From assembly GCA_020466095.1 (NCBI GenBank), contig CM035806.1:33848060-33912059 (forward strand): a DNA stretch of 64,000 bases, written 5' to 3'. Positions 11,633-22,590 of the stretch are shown piece after piece. Below the pieces are notes generated by a model that saw only the letters and a list, made by a program, of their open reading frames with translations, was not told the origin of the DNA and did no database searches. The translations under genes and the position numbers were made by a program. Positions within the stretch are counted from its first letter, which is position 1. Every line of letters starts with the position of its first letter. The stretch comes from Chlorops oryzae (lineage: Eukaryota; Arthropoda; Insecta; Diptera; Chloropidae).

Positions 11633-13158
11633 CGTTTTGAATCGTTGTATTCGAAAGAGAGGTTCGTAGAAATTTGAATCGACGATTATAAAACTTATTG
11701 CTCGAAGGTGTTTTTTTTTGCATTGAAATTATGGAATTCTTCTCTACCTTGTACACCGCACAACAGAAATTCATTTCGATTTCACATTTTATTGATTAAT
11801 GCATGATGGTTCGGTGCTACGTTCGGGTACTGGGTACTTTTCGGAATCTATTTCCTTTTTTTGTAGTGTGATTTTGGATTTGAAAAATGTTCTCAACGGC
11901 GTTCTTCTGAATCTTATAATTTTGGTTATAAATAGAGTACAGTGAATACTCATAAACGATCAGGGCATTTTTAATCCTTATATGAGTGACAGGGTATCCG
12001 GATACTTTTTCCGTTTTCAAATTTTTTTTTTTTTTTTTGTATTACAAGGGGTCTATAAAAGTGAAAGCCTGGGAGAATATATTGTGTTATATTTCCTGCA
12101 TATTAATCTAAAATGCTCATTTAGTTTGTTTAAGGGTACTTTAAGGGTATCCTGTCACTCTATTGAAGGTGGTTTTTTTTTCTCACTCACATCAGGGTTA
12201 ACAAGTTTGATGATTGGTAGAACAATAGTACCTATGCTTTTTCTTACGCATTTTCTTAAAACAGTGGACGAAAATATGTGTAAATAGTAACTACGATTTT
12301 AAAGGCCCTTATTTAAAAATTGCTTTGACTACCCACTTCTATGTAGTTGTTCCGCAAGTCCTTCACCTTCATTTTCGTCACTTGCACTTAATTTTAAAAA
12401 ATATATTAAACATAGACCAACGGACCTAAGTAATACATAGGTCTACATGACAGAAAAAGTAGTTATCCAAAACATCACAAAACCCACAACAGATCTCAGG
12501 GCCTTATGCGTTGCAAATAGACGTCTCAGCCATAGCACCCATATAAGCTGTCCTTCACCTTGTTGAAGGAAACGGTTGGTGCAATTGAATTTTCTGAGAA
12601 TTTAGTACTTGTTAATTTATTAATCGAATCGTTAATAAAACTTACAAAATATATAAGTATTTGATCAATGATTCATGTTTTTTTGTGTTCACGAAATAAT
12701 CCTTTATGATACATTTGGAAAAATGTTCTCGGAGATTTTTTCAAAGAGTGAAGAACAAAAATTTGTAAATTTCTGTAGCGCAATGTTATAAGCTGGAACA
12801 GAGGTTATCAGCCAGTAAATTAATTGATAAATTTCTTATTTCTTGTCATAAGTTATTCGAATTTTTTTTTATAAGTAATCAGCTTCTTATGCGACGCTAA
12901 GTACTTCAATTCTTCACCACCCCATATGCACCTTTCAATTATAAAATTTCTTTGCCATTCGTAGTGGTCCCATTTAGTCGCATGATTCGTGGGTTAGACA
13001 GAAGGTTATCAGCAGATATATAATATCACCGTTGGGAAGCCATAGCTGTTTTAGTTGAGAATTGTTCTGTTCTGGAAAGTTAGGAATCGATCCATCGCCT
13101 AGGAGAGAATTCAACGGCTAGGAGAGCAGGCTTGAAGCTTAAGTCTTAACTTAGGAAA
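11633..13158. other. Spacer between the two serpin genes
   Basis: About 1.5 kb separate the 5' end of the first serpin gene from the stop codon of the second, and should hold the promoter of the first. Between about 11984 and 12161 there is a weak inverted repeat: GAGTGACAGGGTATCC against GAGTGACAGGATACCC read from the other side, possibly a decayed MITE. I see no other gene. Confidence 0.45.
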
Positions 13159-14524
13159 TCACTGCTCTTTGTTGGAGATGAGATGAGTATTCTTCTTCAC
13201 AAAATGGCCAAGAGCGTAGAGAACCTTATCGCTCTTGATGACGAACAGAAATGTTTTGTCGGTAGCATCAAAAATTGCATCGGGCTGAGATTGATTTGTA
13301 TCGCCTTCAAAATGAAAATAAATTAAAAATTAAAAATTAAAAATAAAAAAAAAAATGAAAATTAATTGAAATAGCTTTTGTTTTCCTTTTTAATATTAAT
13401 TACCTGAAGTGATCGATGTTGAAGAACTCATTTCCAAGGAGGTATATTGCCAATACTTTCCAATACTGATAGAATTGCCCTCAGAGTTCTCAAACATACG
13501 ATTCATGGCAATTGAGTGATTGAAGAATTTCGCCAGGCCACGATGTCCAGTCTGAGAGATATTTCAGAATGAAAAGAATTAAATGAATTGAATTCAGAAT
13601 GACAGCACATGTACCTCACTGAAGAACTCTGCCAATTCGGAATTTCTCTCCAATTCGATTTTCGGCAATCTGACTTGAACGATCTTCTCCTCTAGTTTCT
13701 CCGATATCGTATTAAAATGTCGATAGTCGCGGCCGATGCTTTGCTTCAGAAGCGTGTAAAAATGATTTGGTATAAAAATGAGCATTTTAAGTCCTACATC
13801 CGACTGAGATTCGAGCGGTATTTCGAGAACTTCGGCACGAAAGTCTACGCTATTACAATTCGGTATAATATTATGCTTGAAGGTGCCGAAAGCTTCAAAG
13901 GAGCCATCTTCTAACATATGAAAATGCGCAGCAAACCGAAGCTTAAATTTCACTGATCCAAAAATATCGATATTCTTATCACTTAAAAGATTCGAGAATT
14001 TCTGATCGAGCAATTGGCGTTCTTCGTCGATATTCCGACGGATCAGGATCGTATTGAAAAAATCATTCAACAATTGCCGATATTCAGTTTTAAATTGCAT
14101 ATCATTATTAACATCCGAGACAATAAAGTTCTCGACGACAACATTTTCACCCAGTTCATTGAAGTCATTCTTAAAGTAATCTACAAGTATTTCCGTTCCC
14201 ACGAGGTCGCTCAATTCGCGCTCTAGCCTACTACGGACTTCCATCGAAAATCCCATATCGAAGATTCCGACACGATTCGCCTCCTCCTTTAGACGTTTCA
14301 AGTTCACATGCTTTATATATAAGTCCCAAAGTATTTTATCCGAAAGAGTCGTTGTCGTACCCAGAGATATTGCCAGAAGAAGTAACTGCACCGCAGATGT
14401 AGACAGTATAAAATCATCATTCTCGGGACTTATCATGCGATAAAGATGACCGCCAAATAATTCACGCGCATGCTCACATGGTACGGCGGAACTCATACTG
14501 ATGGCAAACCAAATGAAGTTGTAT
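13159..14524 (-). CDS. Serpin-like protein, second tandem copy (N-terminal exon unresolved)
   Basis: Predicted exons on the minus strand: 14524-13615, 13551-13404 and 13304-13159; stop at 13159-13161. From the first in-frame ATG (14494-14496) the spliced product is about 391 aa. Reading continues upstream to an acceptor at 14525, adding nine mostly hydrophobic residues (YNFIWFAIS). I infer that the true start and signal peptide lie in an upstream exon I could not find. Serpin landmarks: VLEIPLES, VQVRLPKIELE, and the C-terminal IFDATDKTFLFVIKSDKVLY, a close match to the family FxADHPFLFxI block. Donors GAG|GTACAT (phase 0) and TCAG|GTAATT (phase 1) fall at the same places as in the first copy, so the two arose by tandem duplication. 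The reactive-loop hinge is Ser/Thr-rich (MSSSTSITS) instead of Ala-rich, again arguing against protease inhibition. A palindromic MITE lies 36 bases upstream of the acceptor. Confidence 0.84.
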
Positions 14525-14560
14525 CTAAAACAAAAAAAAAAAAAACATAGATCACATAAT

Positions 14561-14790
14561 CAGCCCGATTCTGAATATTCCCGGTGGACGAATTCGCGGG
14601 GGATTTACTTTTCTCGAGAGTAGACTTCTGCTTTTTGAAATATTTGGGGGAATAAATTTGATGGGGAATGGGTATTTGACCCATATCCATAATTTTCCTT
14701 TCCCTGTCTATTTAAAAAAGGACAAATTTCGTCTCAAGAAAAGTAAATTCCCCGGGAATTCGTTCCCCGGGAATATTCAGAATCGGGCTG
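14561..14790. mobile_element. Palindromic MITE, 230 bp, 3-bp duplication AAT
   Basis: The ends are long inverted repeats of about 80 bases, starting CAGCCCGATTCTGAATATTC on both sides with a few mismatches further in, so most of the element can fold into one hairpin. Three-base direct repeats AAT flank it at 14558-14560 and 14791-14793. A 3-bp duplication is compatible with PIF/Harbinger-type elements, but AAT is not the usual TWA, so the superfamily is uncertain. It carries no coding sequence and lies directly upstream of the second serpin gene. Confidence 0.85.
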
Positions 14791-14793
14791 AAT

Positions 14794-15691
14794 ATCTCGG
14801 ATTAGTAGACAAGAAGTGTTTCATAGGGCCTCCGGTTTTGAAATAATCAATTCGATATACAATGAAGGTAGTGTGTTATCGATTCGATATCGATATGCGA
14901 TTTTGGAATTCAGGTTTAAAGCCTATGTTTTCTCACAATGGACATAAGATGATGCCCCATTGAATGTTTCGATCAAGTCTTCTTTAAAACTCATACTCAA
15001 TCAGGACTCCAGATATCTAAATATCATCAATATATCTTGATTCGCTATCAAAGAAAAAGAGAAGTTTAGCTCATATACTTTCACAGTTAAAATTGCAAAA
15101 ACAACTCTCTGTATGCATATGCATACAACAAACTTATCTCAACTCCTCCGATCATTTTTTTCTTGCGTATTCAAATGTCCCGGCCAATCCGGGCCGGGGT
15201 CCGCAATCAACTCCTCCGATGAAAAACTATATTCAGACGCAGACAGTGATAGACAAATCTAAAACGAGCCAACTGGCGACGCTGGTCATTTCTATATATG
15301 GTATATATATATTTGTCCATCTCAATTAGTTCTTGGCATAACAAACGTTCGCACAAACGGAATATACAATCAATGAAGAATGTATCGCGTTAAAAAAAAA
15401 ATCTACTAAAAAAAAGTCACGTCCAGTCATGTACATTGAATGAATAACAATTTGGAATTCGCTTAGAAGAATTCTTAAATATGGAACCAGATTAAAAAAT
15501 TCATTACCTGCAATCAATCAATACTGCTATGGGATATATGAATATGAACAGGCCCACATTCAAACATAAAATCAGCTTAAGTCTTCGGGCTATTCTTACA
15601 ACACCCTTAGTCATTTTATTCCACTGTTCCTTCCCTGCTAGACAAGAAATCCAAGACGTGGTCAGTGATACTCTGGATACCACATACAAAC

Positions 15692-15733
<42 letters not shown>

Positions 15734-17285
15734 GGTTCGACAATGCCTTTTTAAGACTTTTCCTTCGGTTTTTCACATCATCACACAGCATTCCTTTATT
15801 GAGAGAACCACTTTACTGCGGTCCGCACTGAAATGTGCAAGAGCCAAAGCTCGCATATGTAGTGATTCTTTTTTATTTGGTTTCTCCTTTTTATCTTCGA
15901 GAATAATTTACGTTTTAATTGCGCTCTAAGTGGAATCAAATGAAAGTACTTAACCATAAAAAAAAAATTAGAAAAAAATCAAAAAAAAAAAAAACCGCTG
16001 CTAAAAATTCAGAATGAATAAACGTGAATTAATGTTGAAATGTACAAACATATATTCCGCTGAACACCGTTTTCCACTTGATGAATGCTAGGCCCATGCG
16101 CCATCTCAATAGAAGTTCGGACACTAAGAGAGCGGCTTATTGGGCAAGTGGCCATTCAAAAGCAATTTTCAATTAACAATGCTTAAACTATCGAGAGCGA
16201 ATTGATCGTTTAGATGCCAATTAAAAATTTAAGATATATTTTAGCGAAAAATAAATTGCGCTATTGCTCTAATAATTCAAACACGAAAAGATTCCATTCA
16301 GTAAAGAAGTATGTATACGAGTATGAGAATAAATAAATAAATTAGTAAATAAATAAATAAATAAGCAATAAGTAAATCAATGAATTAGACAATAATTAAA
16401 AATTTAAAATAATTAATAAATAATTAATAAATAAACAATAAATAAATAAATAAATCAATTTTAAATCAGTAAAAAATATATAAAATAATAAATAAATAAA
16501 TAAGTTAATGAAAAAATTAATAAGTAAAAAAAATTATTATATAAAAAATGAATGAATAAATAAATATAAAAAAAAGAACAGAATAGAATAAGAGATCAAT
16601 AAATAAAATTCCATGTGCAAAAATGAATTTATGTCGACCGATGTATGTACGAGGGCGGGTCAACAAAGACCGTGACTTTTTGAATGAAACACAAGTTCTT
16701 AGATGCAGAGTGGTGTTGTGAGTTATGCTCAAACATATCCCATTACCTGTCCCCTCTTTCCTCCGCCACTGTACATTGAAAACCAACAGTGGAATTGCGC
16801 AAATAAATAACAACAACAAAGAACAAGCACTAACGCAATAACCGAGAAATGATCGAGTAAGCAGAATTGCAGCCACGAGCGAATACTAAAGCACCAGTCG
16901 CGGTAATATGCAACTCAACATTATTATATCGAATGTTCTGAGGCAATATCGGAAACTGACCTACGACAACATTCAAGCGACCGAAGAAAGTGCATGAAGT
17001 CAAAGGGTCGCTGAGAAAGCACCAGATCAGCATTATGTTCCTATGTATAAAAGCGGAGCTTGAATCCATGGAAGAGCAGATGGATCTTTACGTTATTTAC
17101 GAAGACATCTCAGCTCTATCGCACGTACTTACCAAGAAGCCAACCCGACGATTGGAGTTAAATAGTAAGAATAGCGAAGTTTTCGAGTATTTCAAAGGAG
17201 CTAGGATACATAAGAAACCTTGTAAGACATAAGGATTTATATTTATTAAATAAAAAGAATTGCAAACGGACAATCTCATCTTTTA
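14794..17285. other. Non-coding stretch with simple repeats
   Basis: Holds a 38-base A run (about 15694-15731), an (AATA)n-rich region (about 16320-16570), and at about 16648-16680 a segment (TACGAGGGCGGGTCAAC...) resembling a mariner terminal repeat. An open frame at 17068-17232 on the plus strand (54 codons from MEEQMDLYV) is followed by an AATAAA near 17250. It could be a terminal exon, but I recognise nothing in it. Confidence 0.4.
15205..15370 (+). mobile_element. Fragment of a DINE/INE-1-like element (3' half)
   Basis: This stretch aligns by eye with the 3' part of the better copies at 17.9-18.8 and 32.2-32.8 kb: CAACTCCTCCGAT, then a short CAGACGCAGACAG run, CAAATCTAAAACGAG, CATTTCTATATATGG, and the terminal CAAACGTTCGCACAAACG region. 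It is diverged and has no 5' part, so it is an old truncated copy. Confidence 0.6.
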
Positions 17286-17289
17286 TTTA

Positions 17290-17948
17290 AAGGAATACAG
17301 GATTGTATGACGTGCGTATCTATCAAAGTGCCACGGCGTCATAACTTTAATCCCCGTATCCCAACAGTGGTTTTAGTCTCTTACATCGTCTCGTTTCGGC
17401 TCTTAACACTTAGTCCAATGTTTCAATAGGTTTTTTATTCTTTTCCGAAAAATATGATTTGGAAAAGTTTACTTTGAAAGTGGTGTAACTCCATTTTTCT
17501 ATTTTCCGGTTCTGGGCGGCTTTGAGGGAAAATTTAAGGCCGTCGGAAAAATTTGTTTTTGGATTCGTGTTAAGCTTGCCATTCTAAAGACTTCGCAGTT
17601 TTGATGGGTGGTGGGTGGCGGGTTCTGGGTAATGGACATGCACCATTTAATATCTCGAAATAGAAAATTGAAGTTACACCACTTTCAAAGTAAACTGTCC
17701 ATTTGTTGAAGTCATCAAAATAAGCATTTGTTTTCTGAGATGATTTCGTCGTTGGAGTCAAATCTCTATGCGACGAGCCAGTTCTTCAAGATTGGGAACA
17801 ATAAATAGTCACTCGGGGCTAAATCTGGAGAATAGGGTGGATGAGGTAGCAATTTTTTTTTTTTTTTTTTCATTTTTTATCACGAAAAAACTCGCATTTT
17901 GATGAGAGGCGAGGTTGTCTGCTAGCAACGGCGGCCAAAGACAAACAA
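17290..17948 (-). pseudogene. mariner transposase C-terminal relic, interrupted by a MITE
   Basis: On the minus strand, from about 17940 down, the translation contains LLADNLASH, PHPPYSPDLAPSDY, LLFPILKNWL and RFDSN, which match the mariner transposase block around the third catalytic Asp (the YSPDLAPSDY signature). The frame contains stops, so it is dead. At 17697 a palindromic MITE breaks in. Beyond it (below 17466) the reading resumes as RKRIKNLLKHWTKC, matching the mariner C-terminus (gIkkLe.RWtKC). The upstream part is cut at about 17948, where a DINE-like element begins. Origin is therefore mariner, then MITE insertion, then DINE insertion or junction. The exact mariner clade is not assignable by eye. 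Confidence 0.82.
17466..17697. mobile_element. Palindromic MITE nested in the mariner relic
   Basis: The arms start AGTTTACTTTGAAAGTGG at about 17465 and return as its reverse complement ending at about 17697. About 38 bases of each arm pair with few mismatches, separated by about 155 bases of unrelated sequence. Mariner coding similarity is found on both sides and not within it, which fixes its approximate borders. I could not decide the target duplication. There is no coding capacity. Confidence 0.78.
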
Positions 17949-18838
17949 AACAAGTAAGGGTGTTATAGTCAGGCGAGCCTGACAATAGAATACCCGACAC
18001 AGACACTTATGTTCGAATAATTTTTAATATCAGGAGTTGTTTAAGGCCATTTGGGGCCCCATATACCGACTTTTGTTTAATTTCTTTATAAAAACCGCCC
18101 ATTTGCCACGCCCAATTTTTAAATTTTTTTGGGATTCTAATCGGACCCCTATATATACGCTTAAATTCTAAGTTTCATTGAAATATTTCAATAAAGTCCG
18201 CTTCTGAGGCATTTTTGGGATTTTTGTGACAGACCCTAGTACTAGAGGTACCCTTAATAATGGTTCTATCGAAAAAATAGGGGAGGACGTTACTGGCTAT
18301 CAAGGAAGCATACGTGCCAACTTTCGTTCAAGTCCCATTTGTATTTCGGGAGTAGGAGACAATTTTCGAAAAACGCCCTTATGCCACGCCCACTTTTCAA
18401 ATTTTTTGAAATCATATTACTTGCGTTTAAACATGTTCAAATACCAAGTTTCATCAAAATATCTTGAAAAACTCAGGTTTTAGAGCAGTTTTTGTGATTT
18501 TCATAACAGACCCTAGTACTGGAGGTACCCCTATAAATGGTCCGATCGGGTCCATTCTCGAACTTGTTCTTACTCATGTCCCCGTGAGCACGCATACCAA
18601 ATTTTGTCAAGATAGCTCAACTCCTTCGATAAGATAACTGTATACAGACAGACAGACAGACAGACAGACGGACAGACAGACGGACAGACAGACAGACGGA
18701 CATGTCTAAATCGAATCTCCTGGTAACGCAGATCATTTCTATATACATTTTGTATGGTCTATCTCGACTGGTTCTGGGTGTTACACACAACCCAACAAAC
18801 GCAATATACCCTCGACACAGAGTGTGTCGGGTATAATG
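17948..18838 (+). mobile_element. DINE/INE-1-like (Helentron-related) non-autonomous element, long copy
   Basis: Begins ACAAGTAAGGGTGTTATAG followed by the short palindrome GTCAGGCGAGCCTGAC, and ends with a hairpin-forming CTCGACACAGAGTGTGTCGG just before GTATAAT. Near the 3' end are a (CAGACAGACGGA)n run (about 18645-18700) and a block ACATGTCTAAATCGAATCTC. This layout (CCGTCTGTCCGTC run, GATCAGCATCAC-like block, terminal hairpin) is that of Drosophila INE-1/DINE-1. An internal part of about 300 bases with CGCCCACTTTTCAAATTTTT-like text is partly duplicated, making this copy longer than the one at 32.2 kb. Confidence 0.8.
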
Positions 18839-18920
18839 ACACAGCTTGTTCAAATTTTGATAGGAGCCAACTGACAATTGTCTGTTGATGATTCGAAAAT
18901 TGAAGGACTTATTGGTGCGC

Positions 18921-19190
18921 CCTTGTACATATCGCTCATATACTTCAACAATGTCATATCTCAAAAAAATCGATTTTGAGAAAAAACGAGATTAAAGCTT
19001 TCAGTTGACCTGCATTTTGATGAAAAAAGAAGACATTAATCTCTTCCCATAAGGAGAGTACCTATACCTAGTATTGATACGAAAATTTTACACAATGTGA
19101 GACATAATGCACCGAATATTTCCTCATCATTAACTTAAAAATCGTGTTTTTTGAGATATGACATTGTTGAAGTAAATGAGCGATATGAAT
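18921..19190. repeat. Inverted repeat, probable MITE remnant
   Basis: CATATCGCTCATATACTTCA and the following ACAATGTCATATCTCAAAAA at 18925-18965 return as the reverse complement at about 19139-19186 with two or three mismatches. The arms are about 45 bases and the spacer about 170. No coding sequence and no clear target duplication. It lies between a DINE copy and a DUF1091 gene. Confidence 0.7.
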
Positions 19191-19551
19191 GTTCTTTATG
19201 GACTCTGAAAGCGTTTGGCCGATTTCTATAAAGCTTGGCACATTTATTCACCTTTCAATGTGGATGGTTTTTGTGCCATCTGGTGGCTCTAATGAAATTT
19301 CGCTTCTCAAATCTTTTTTTTGGGCTTCAAAAAACGAACCCAATGGAAGGGTTAAAAAAACGATTCGTTTATTTTATTAATTTATAGTTTTTTTCTTTTC
19401 TTTTTTTACAAAAAAAAAAAAAAAAAACAAAAATCCTTCCTAGCTTAAGGCGAATACCTATGGTAGAAAAATACCGTCCCATAAAAGCTCATATATAATA
19501 TATATGATAATGTCCTTGCTAATTACTTTAAGTCCTCATTTTTCGATCTCT

Positions 19552-20369
19552 TCATTTGTTGGTGTTAACGTATTGAAATGCTGCTTCGATTTTCGCACGC
19601 GGAATGCCATACGGTGAAAACAATAGTGAGGCGACGAAATTCCCAGATGGAATGGGTAAAATTCTCAAGTACTTTTGGTTGAGAACCCAACCGTTGACCC
19701 TTATGTCGTGCTACAATAACGAGAAAAGAAGTATTTAAAACGCTGATTGTGGTACCCAACGCCCCAACGCCCCAGCAACCCAGCAACAAGGAACTTACAT
19801 CGTAGGGACAACTGTGATTTATGTTCGTGTATTTGTCGAATTCCAGGACATTGTAAACGAATTCTGCAACCGGATTTCGGCGTTTGTTGCGAAAAAAAGC
19901 ACAGCCATCGACTTTCGCATGCATATGTGGCGTCTGGTTGGCACTGTTGCGTTTCAGTAAATTGAACTCGACCTGCAGACGAACAAGGGGAGGAAATTAT
20001 GAACAGTCGGACAGATATGCGTCTTTTCAAAAGACTTGATAGCTCTCACGCTTAATGTGTTTTTTTTTTTTTTTTTTTTTGGTTTACCGTAACATTATTA
20101 ACCGGCAACTGCAACATTTTGTAATCAATGTAAGTCTCTTTGACGTCACGCCGTATGGGCTTCAGCTTGCAAACGCGAACGATGGCGAACTTCTCATCGA
20201 ACGTATAGCAATTAAGGCTCGTTATAGACATTCGTAAACTCTAAAATGTGCAAATCAAATAGTTAGCCTTCTTGTTCCACAGTAACGGTCTTATGACACT
20301 TACGCAACTAACGTAATGAATTAGTATCATCTCAATTAGAAATGCGAGTCGAAAAAATCCCGCACGCAT
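19552..20369 (-). CDS. DUF1091 (DM8-type) small secreted protein, four exons, 183 aa
   Basis: Minus-strand exons: 20369-20304 (signal-peptide exon, MRAGFFRLAFLIEMILIHYV), 20240-20088, 19972-19799 and 19710-19552, with stop TGA at 19552-19554. All introns are phase 0 and all borders fit GT-AG (GTAAGT, GTAAAC, GTAAGT donors). The product matches the DUF1091 family, small fly proteins of about 180 aa thought to be secreted and distantly related to lipid-binding ML proteins. Features seen: LNC and VRVCKLKP near the N-terminus, PVNNVTVEFNLLKR, VDGCAFFRNK (94-103), NINHSCPYD (123-131), HDIRVNGW, and PIPSGNF before the C-terminus. Exon 2 is 153 nt, the same as in the two related genes at 29.8-32.1 kb. 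An initiator-like TCAGTT lies about 45 nt upstream of the ATG. Function is unknown; roles in chemosensation or reproduction have been proposed for relatives. Confidence 0.9.
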
Positions 20370-20410
20370 TTTTTCAAAATCGATTTTTCTTCTTGAGCGC
20401 GAGATTGTCG

Positions 20411-20416
20411 AACTGA
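20411..20416 (-). promoter_or_regulatory. Candidate initiator of the DUF1091 gene
   Basis: On the minus strand TCAGTT (A at 20414) matches the fly initiator consensus and would give a 5' UTR of about 45 nt before the start codon at 20369. An AT-rich TTTATATTT block lies about 40-45 bases further upstream, slightly far for a TATA box. No DPE at the right spacing. Confidence 0.4.
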
Positions 20417-20503
20417 AACTAATTTTGCGGGCCGAGAATAATTTTTGAAAAAAATATAAATTTCAGTCTTAACAAAGTTTTTTTTTGTTTGTTTGTCGTG
20501 TCA

Positions 20504-21050
20504 GTTAAGGGTGTTATAGGCAAGCGGCTCTGGCGATACAATACCCGCGACACACGCTTTATTTCTTTGGAAAACGCATAATTTTTATTTTATTTTTTTA
20601 TTTTGTCAGCCGTAGACCTAAGACTATGCCCATTAGAAGGTCCTTTAAAAAAGAAATTACTACAAGTGTGAGGAAACTACTTATTTTTGGTCACGCCTAC
20701 TTTTTCACCGGTCATACCGTTACTTTAAGGGCTCGCAAGCAAGCTGAAACGTAAATTGAGATCAAAATATCTCAAAAAAATTTCGATATTAAAGCAGTTC
20801 CTATGATTTCTCTTCAAGTCCATCCTGCTCACGTCTCTCCACACCTGGATAACGTAAATATTTCGTTGAAATACCTGCAACTTTTCTTTCGCTCTCCTTC
20901 GATATGAAAACAGTCAATAGACGCTCAATGGGGCTGGTTGGTAATTTCTGTGGCTATTTGGTATGCTCCTAAGTATACTGAATGATTCTCGATGAAACAC
21001 ATGGATGCACAAACTCTGTTTACCCTCGATAATGGTCTTTATCGGGGGCA
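20504..21050 (+). mobile_element. Degraded DINE/INE-1-like copy
   Basis: Begins GTTAAGGGTGTTATAGGCAA with the degenerate palindrome region (AAGCGGCTCTGG) and AATACCCGCGACACACGC, as in the copy at 17.9 kb. It later shows CACGCCTACTTTTTCACC, a CCTTCGAT block and a decayed terminal hairpin (TTACCCTCGATAATGGTC). Many substitutions mark it as old. Confidence 0.6.
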
Positions 21051-21959
21051 ATGAATACTTTAAAACACCTTTAAATGATCCATTTATTCGGTTCAATTCG
21101 TTTTTTTTACAAAGGTTACATCTCGTTCGTTCGTCCGTCATACGGTTAAATAGGAGAGTGATTTCCGAGTTCAATCACTTTAGGCGATTTGAAAAAAAAA
21201 AAAAAGAAAAGAGATTGTTTCAACCTTTTCTTTAACAATATGTAACCTCTTTTATTTTGTACATAATTCTCAATTATTGCAAACATACGAAACTTTTTTC
21301 ACTCACTAGACTCCGAAAGATTCCGAAAGCTTTTGGGGTCATTTAGACGGCATTGTTAATTGATCAAACAAAAATGATATTTCGCACGAAAACTGAAATG
21401 ATCAGAATAAATTCGGGTCGAGGGTTTTTAGGCCTGACTGACTGGGAGCGTGTTCTGAATGATTTAATTGAGCTTTTAAGATTAAAGATAAATAAAATAC
21501 AAAATAATGATTGGGGAAAGTTAAAAGGCTTTAAATATTCATCGCTTAAAAGCGACTCTTTTAGAACAAATTCCCAAAATGTTCAAATGGATTTCATTGA
21601 TACGTGTAGAAAAGTTTTTAGCTCTTAAAACGAGGTTTTAATTATGCTTTTATTAGTATCACCTGTATTTATATGTATTTGTATGTAACTCATTCTTTGG
21701 AGTCGATTTTGTCCAACTTCAAGCGATCAGATTGAGTTCAAGCTTTGCCCACTTTGAAGAGACCGAGGGCTCTGCGGTCGTGTTCTCTGCCACTTTAAAT
21801 AAAAGCGACAAAAATGAGCTACAATTTAATTTATATAAAAAAAAAAAATGTTTTTAAATGTTTGATGCACATTAGGTCAACACAATCTTAGAGCTGCATT
21901 TTGAGCTTTTAATTATAAGCGACTTCGATAGTTTTAAGATTTTGCACCGACAATTTTTT
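21051..21959. other. Non-coding stretch
   Basis: No recognised gene. An open frame at about 21353-21628 on the plus strand (91 codons, containing GFLGLTDWERVLNDLIELLR) has no family I recognise and no splice context, so it is probably chance or an old repeat fragment. Confidence 0.4.
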
Positions 21960-22590
21960 TTGCTTCCCATTGGGTATTGAGCGACATTCCTGGTATTTGT
22001 GTAGCAGACGAACTTGCAGGACGCGGTACGACATTACCGGCTCCATTTCATATGGAGCCTGATTACATGCCATTTGCAACTTGCCGTATTATACATAATT
22101 GACCAATGGGCAAACAAATCTTTCCAGGATAAGTGGGAAAGTATAGATACTTGCAATAAGGCCTCTTGTAAGTCAGAAAAGAACTGAGGAGCTCTTCAAG
22201 CTGCCTAAATACCGCCTTTCGGTGCTAGTCGGAGTACTGACTGGACACTGTTTGATTGGTACACACGCAAGAAGACTGAGAGCGCGAGCTTTTGATTTTT
22301 GTAAAAGTTGTCAGTACGAGGAGGAGGAAGAAACCCCTCAGCACCTGCTCTTACATTGCCCGGCCTTTTCGAGGCTAAGACAAAAATTCTTAGGGTGTTA
22401 TTTTCTCCACTCGCTTTCTGAAATTGGTCGCATCGACCCTTTCAATATATTGAGCTTCATTGAAAGCACTAAATGGTTTAAAAAATAGATGTCCGTATAA
22501 CATGCATATATATCTCTGAGAAGAGATGGGGTATCACAATGGACGTTCATGGTCTAAGTGCGCCCTAGGGGCGGCCCATCTAACCTAACC
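21960..22590 (+). pseudogene. LINE 3' end: RNase H remnant and C-terminal CCHC region
   Basis: From about 21968 the translation reads HWVLSDIPGICVADELAGRG, matching the end of a retrotransposon RNase H (vpGHsGi.gNe.ADeLAr.G). After several stops and frame changes, an open frame at 22222-22488 reads LTGHCLIGTHARRL, FCKSC, EEEEETPQHLLLHCPAFSRLR and ends near SFIESTKWF, which is the usual C-terminus of I/R1-group non-LTR elements that carry RNase H. The 3' end is at about 22575-22590 with a short (CCTAA)n tail. 5'-truncated and dead. The LINE clade is not certain. Confidence 0.8.
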
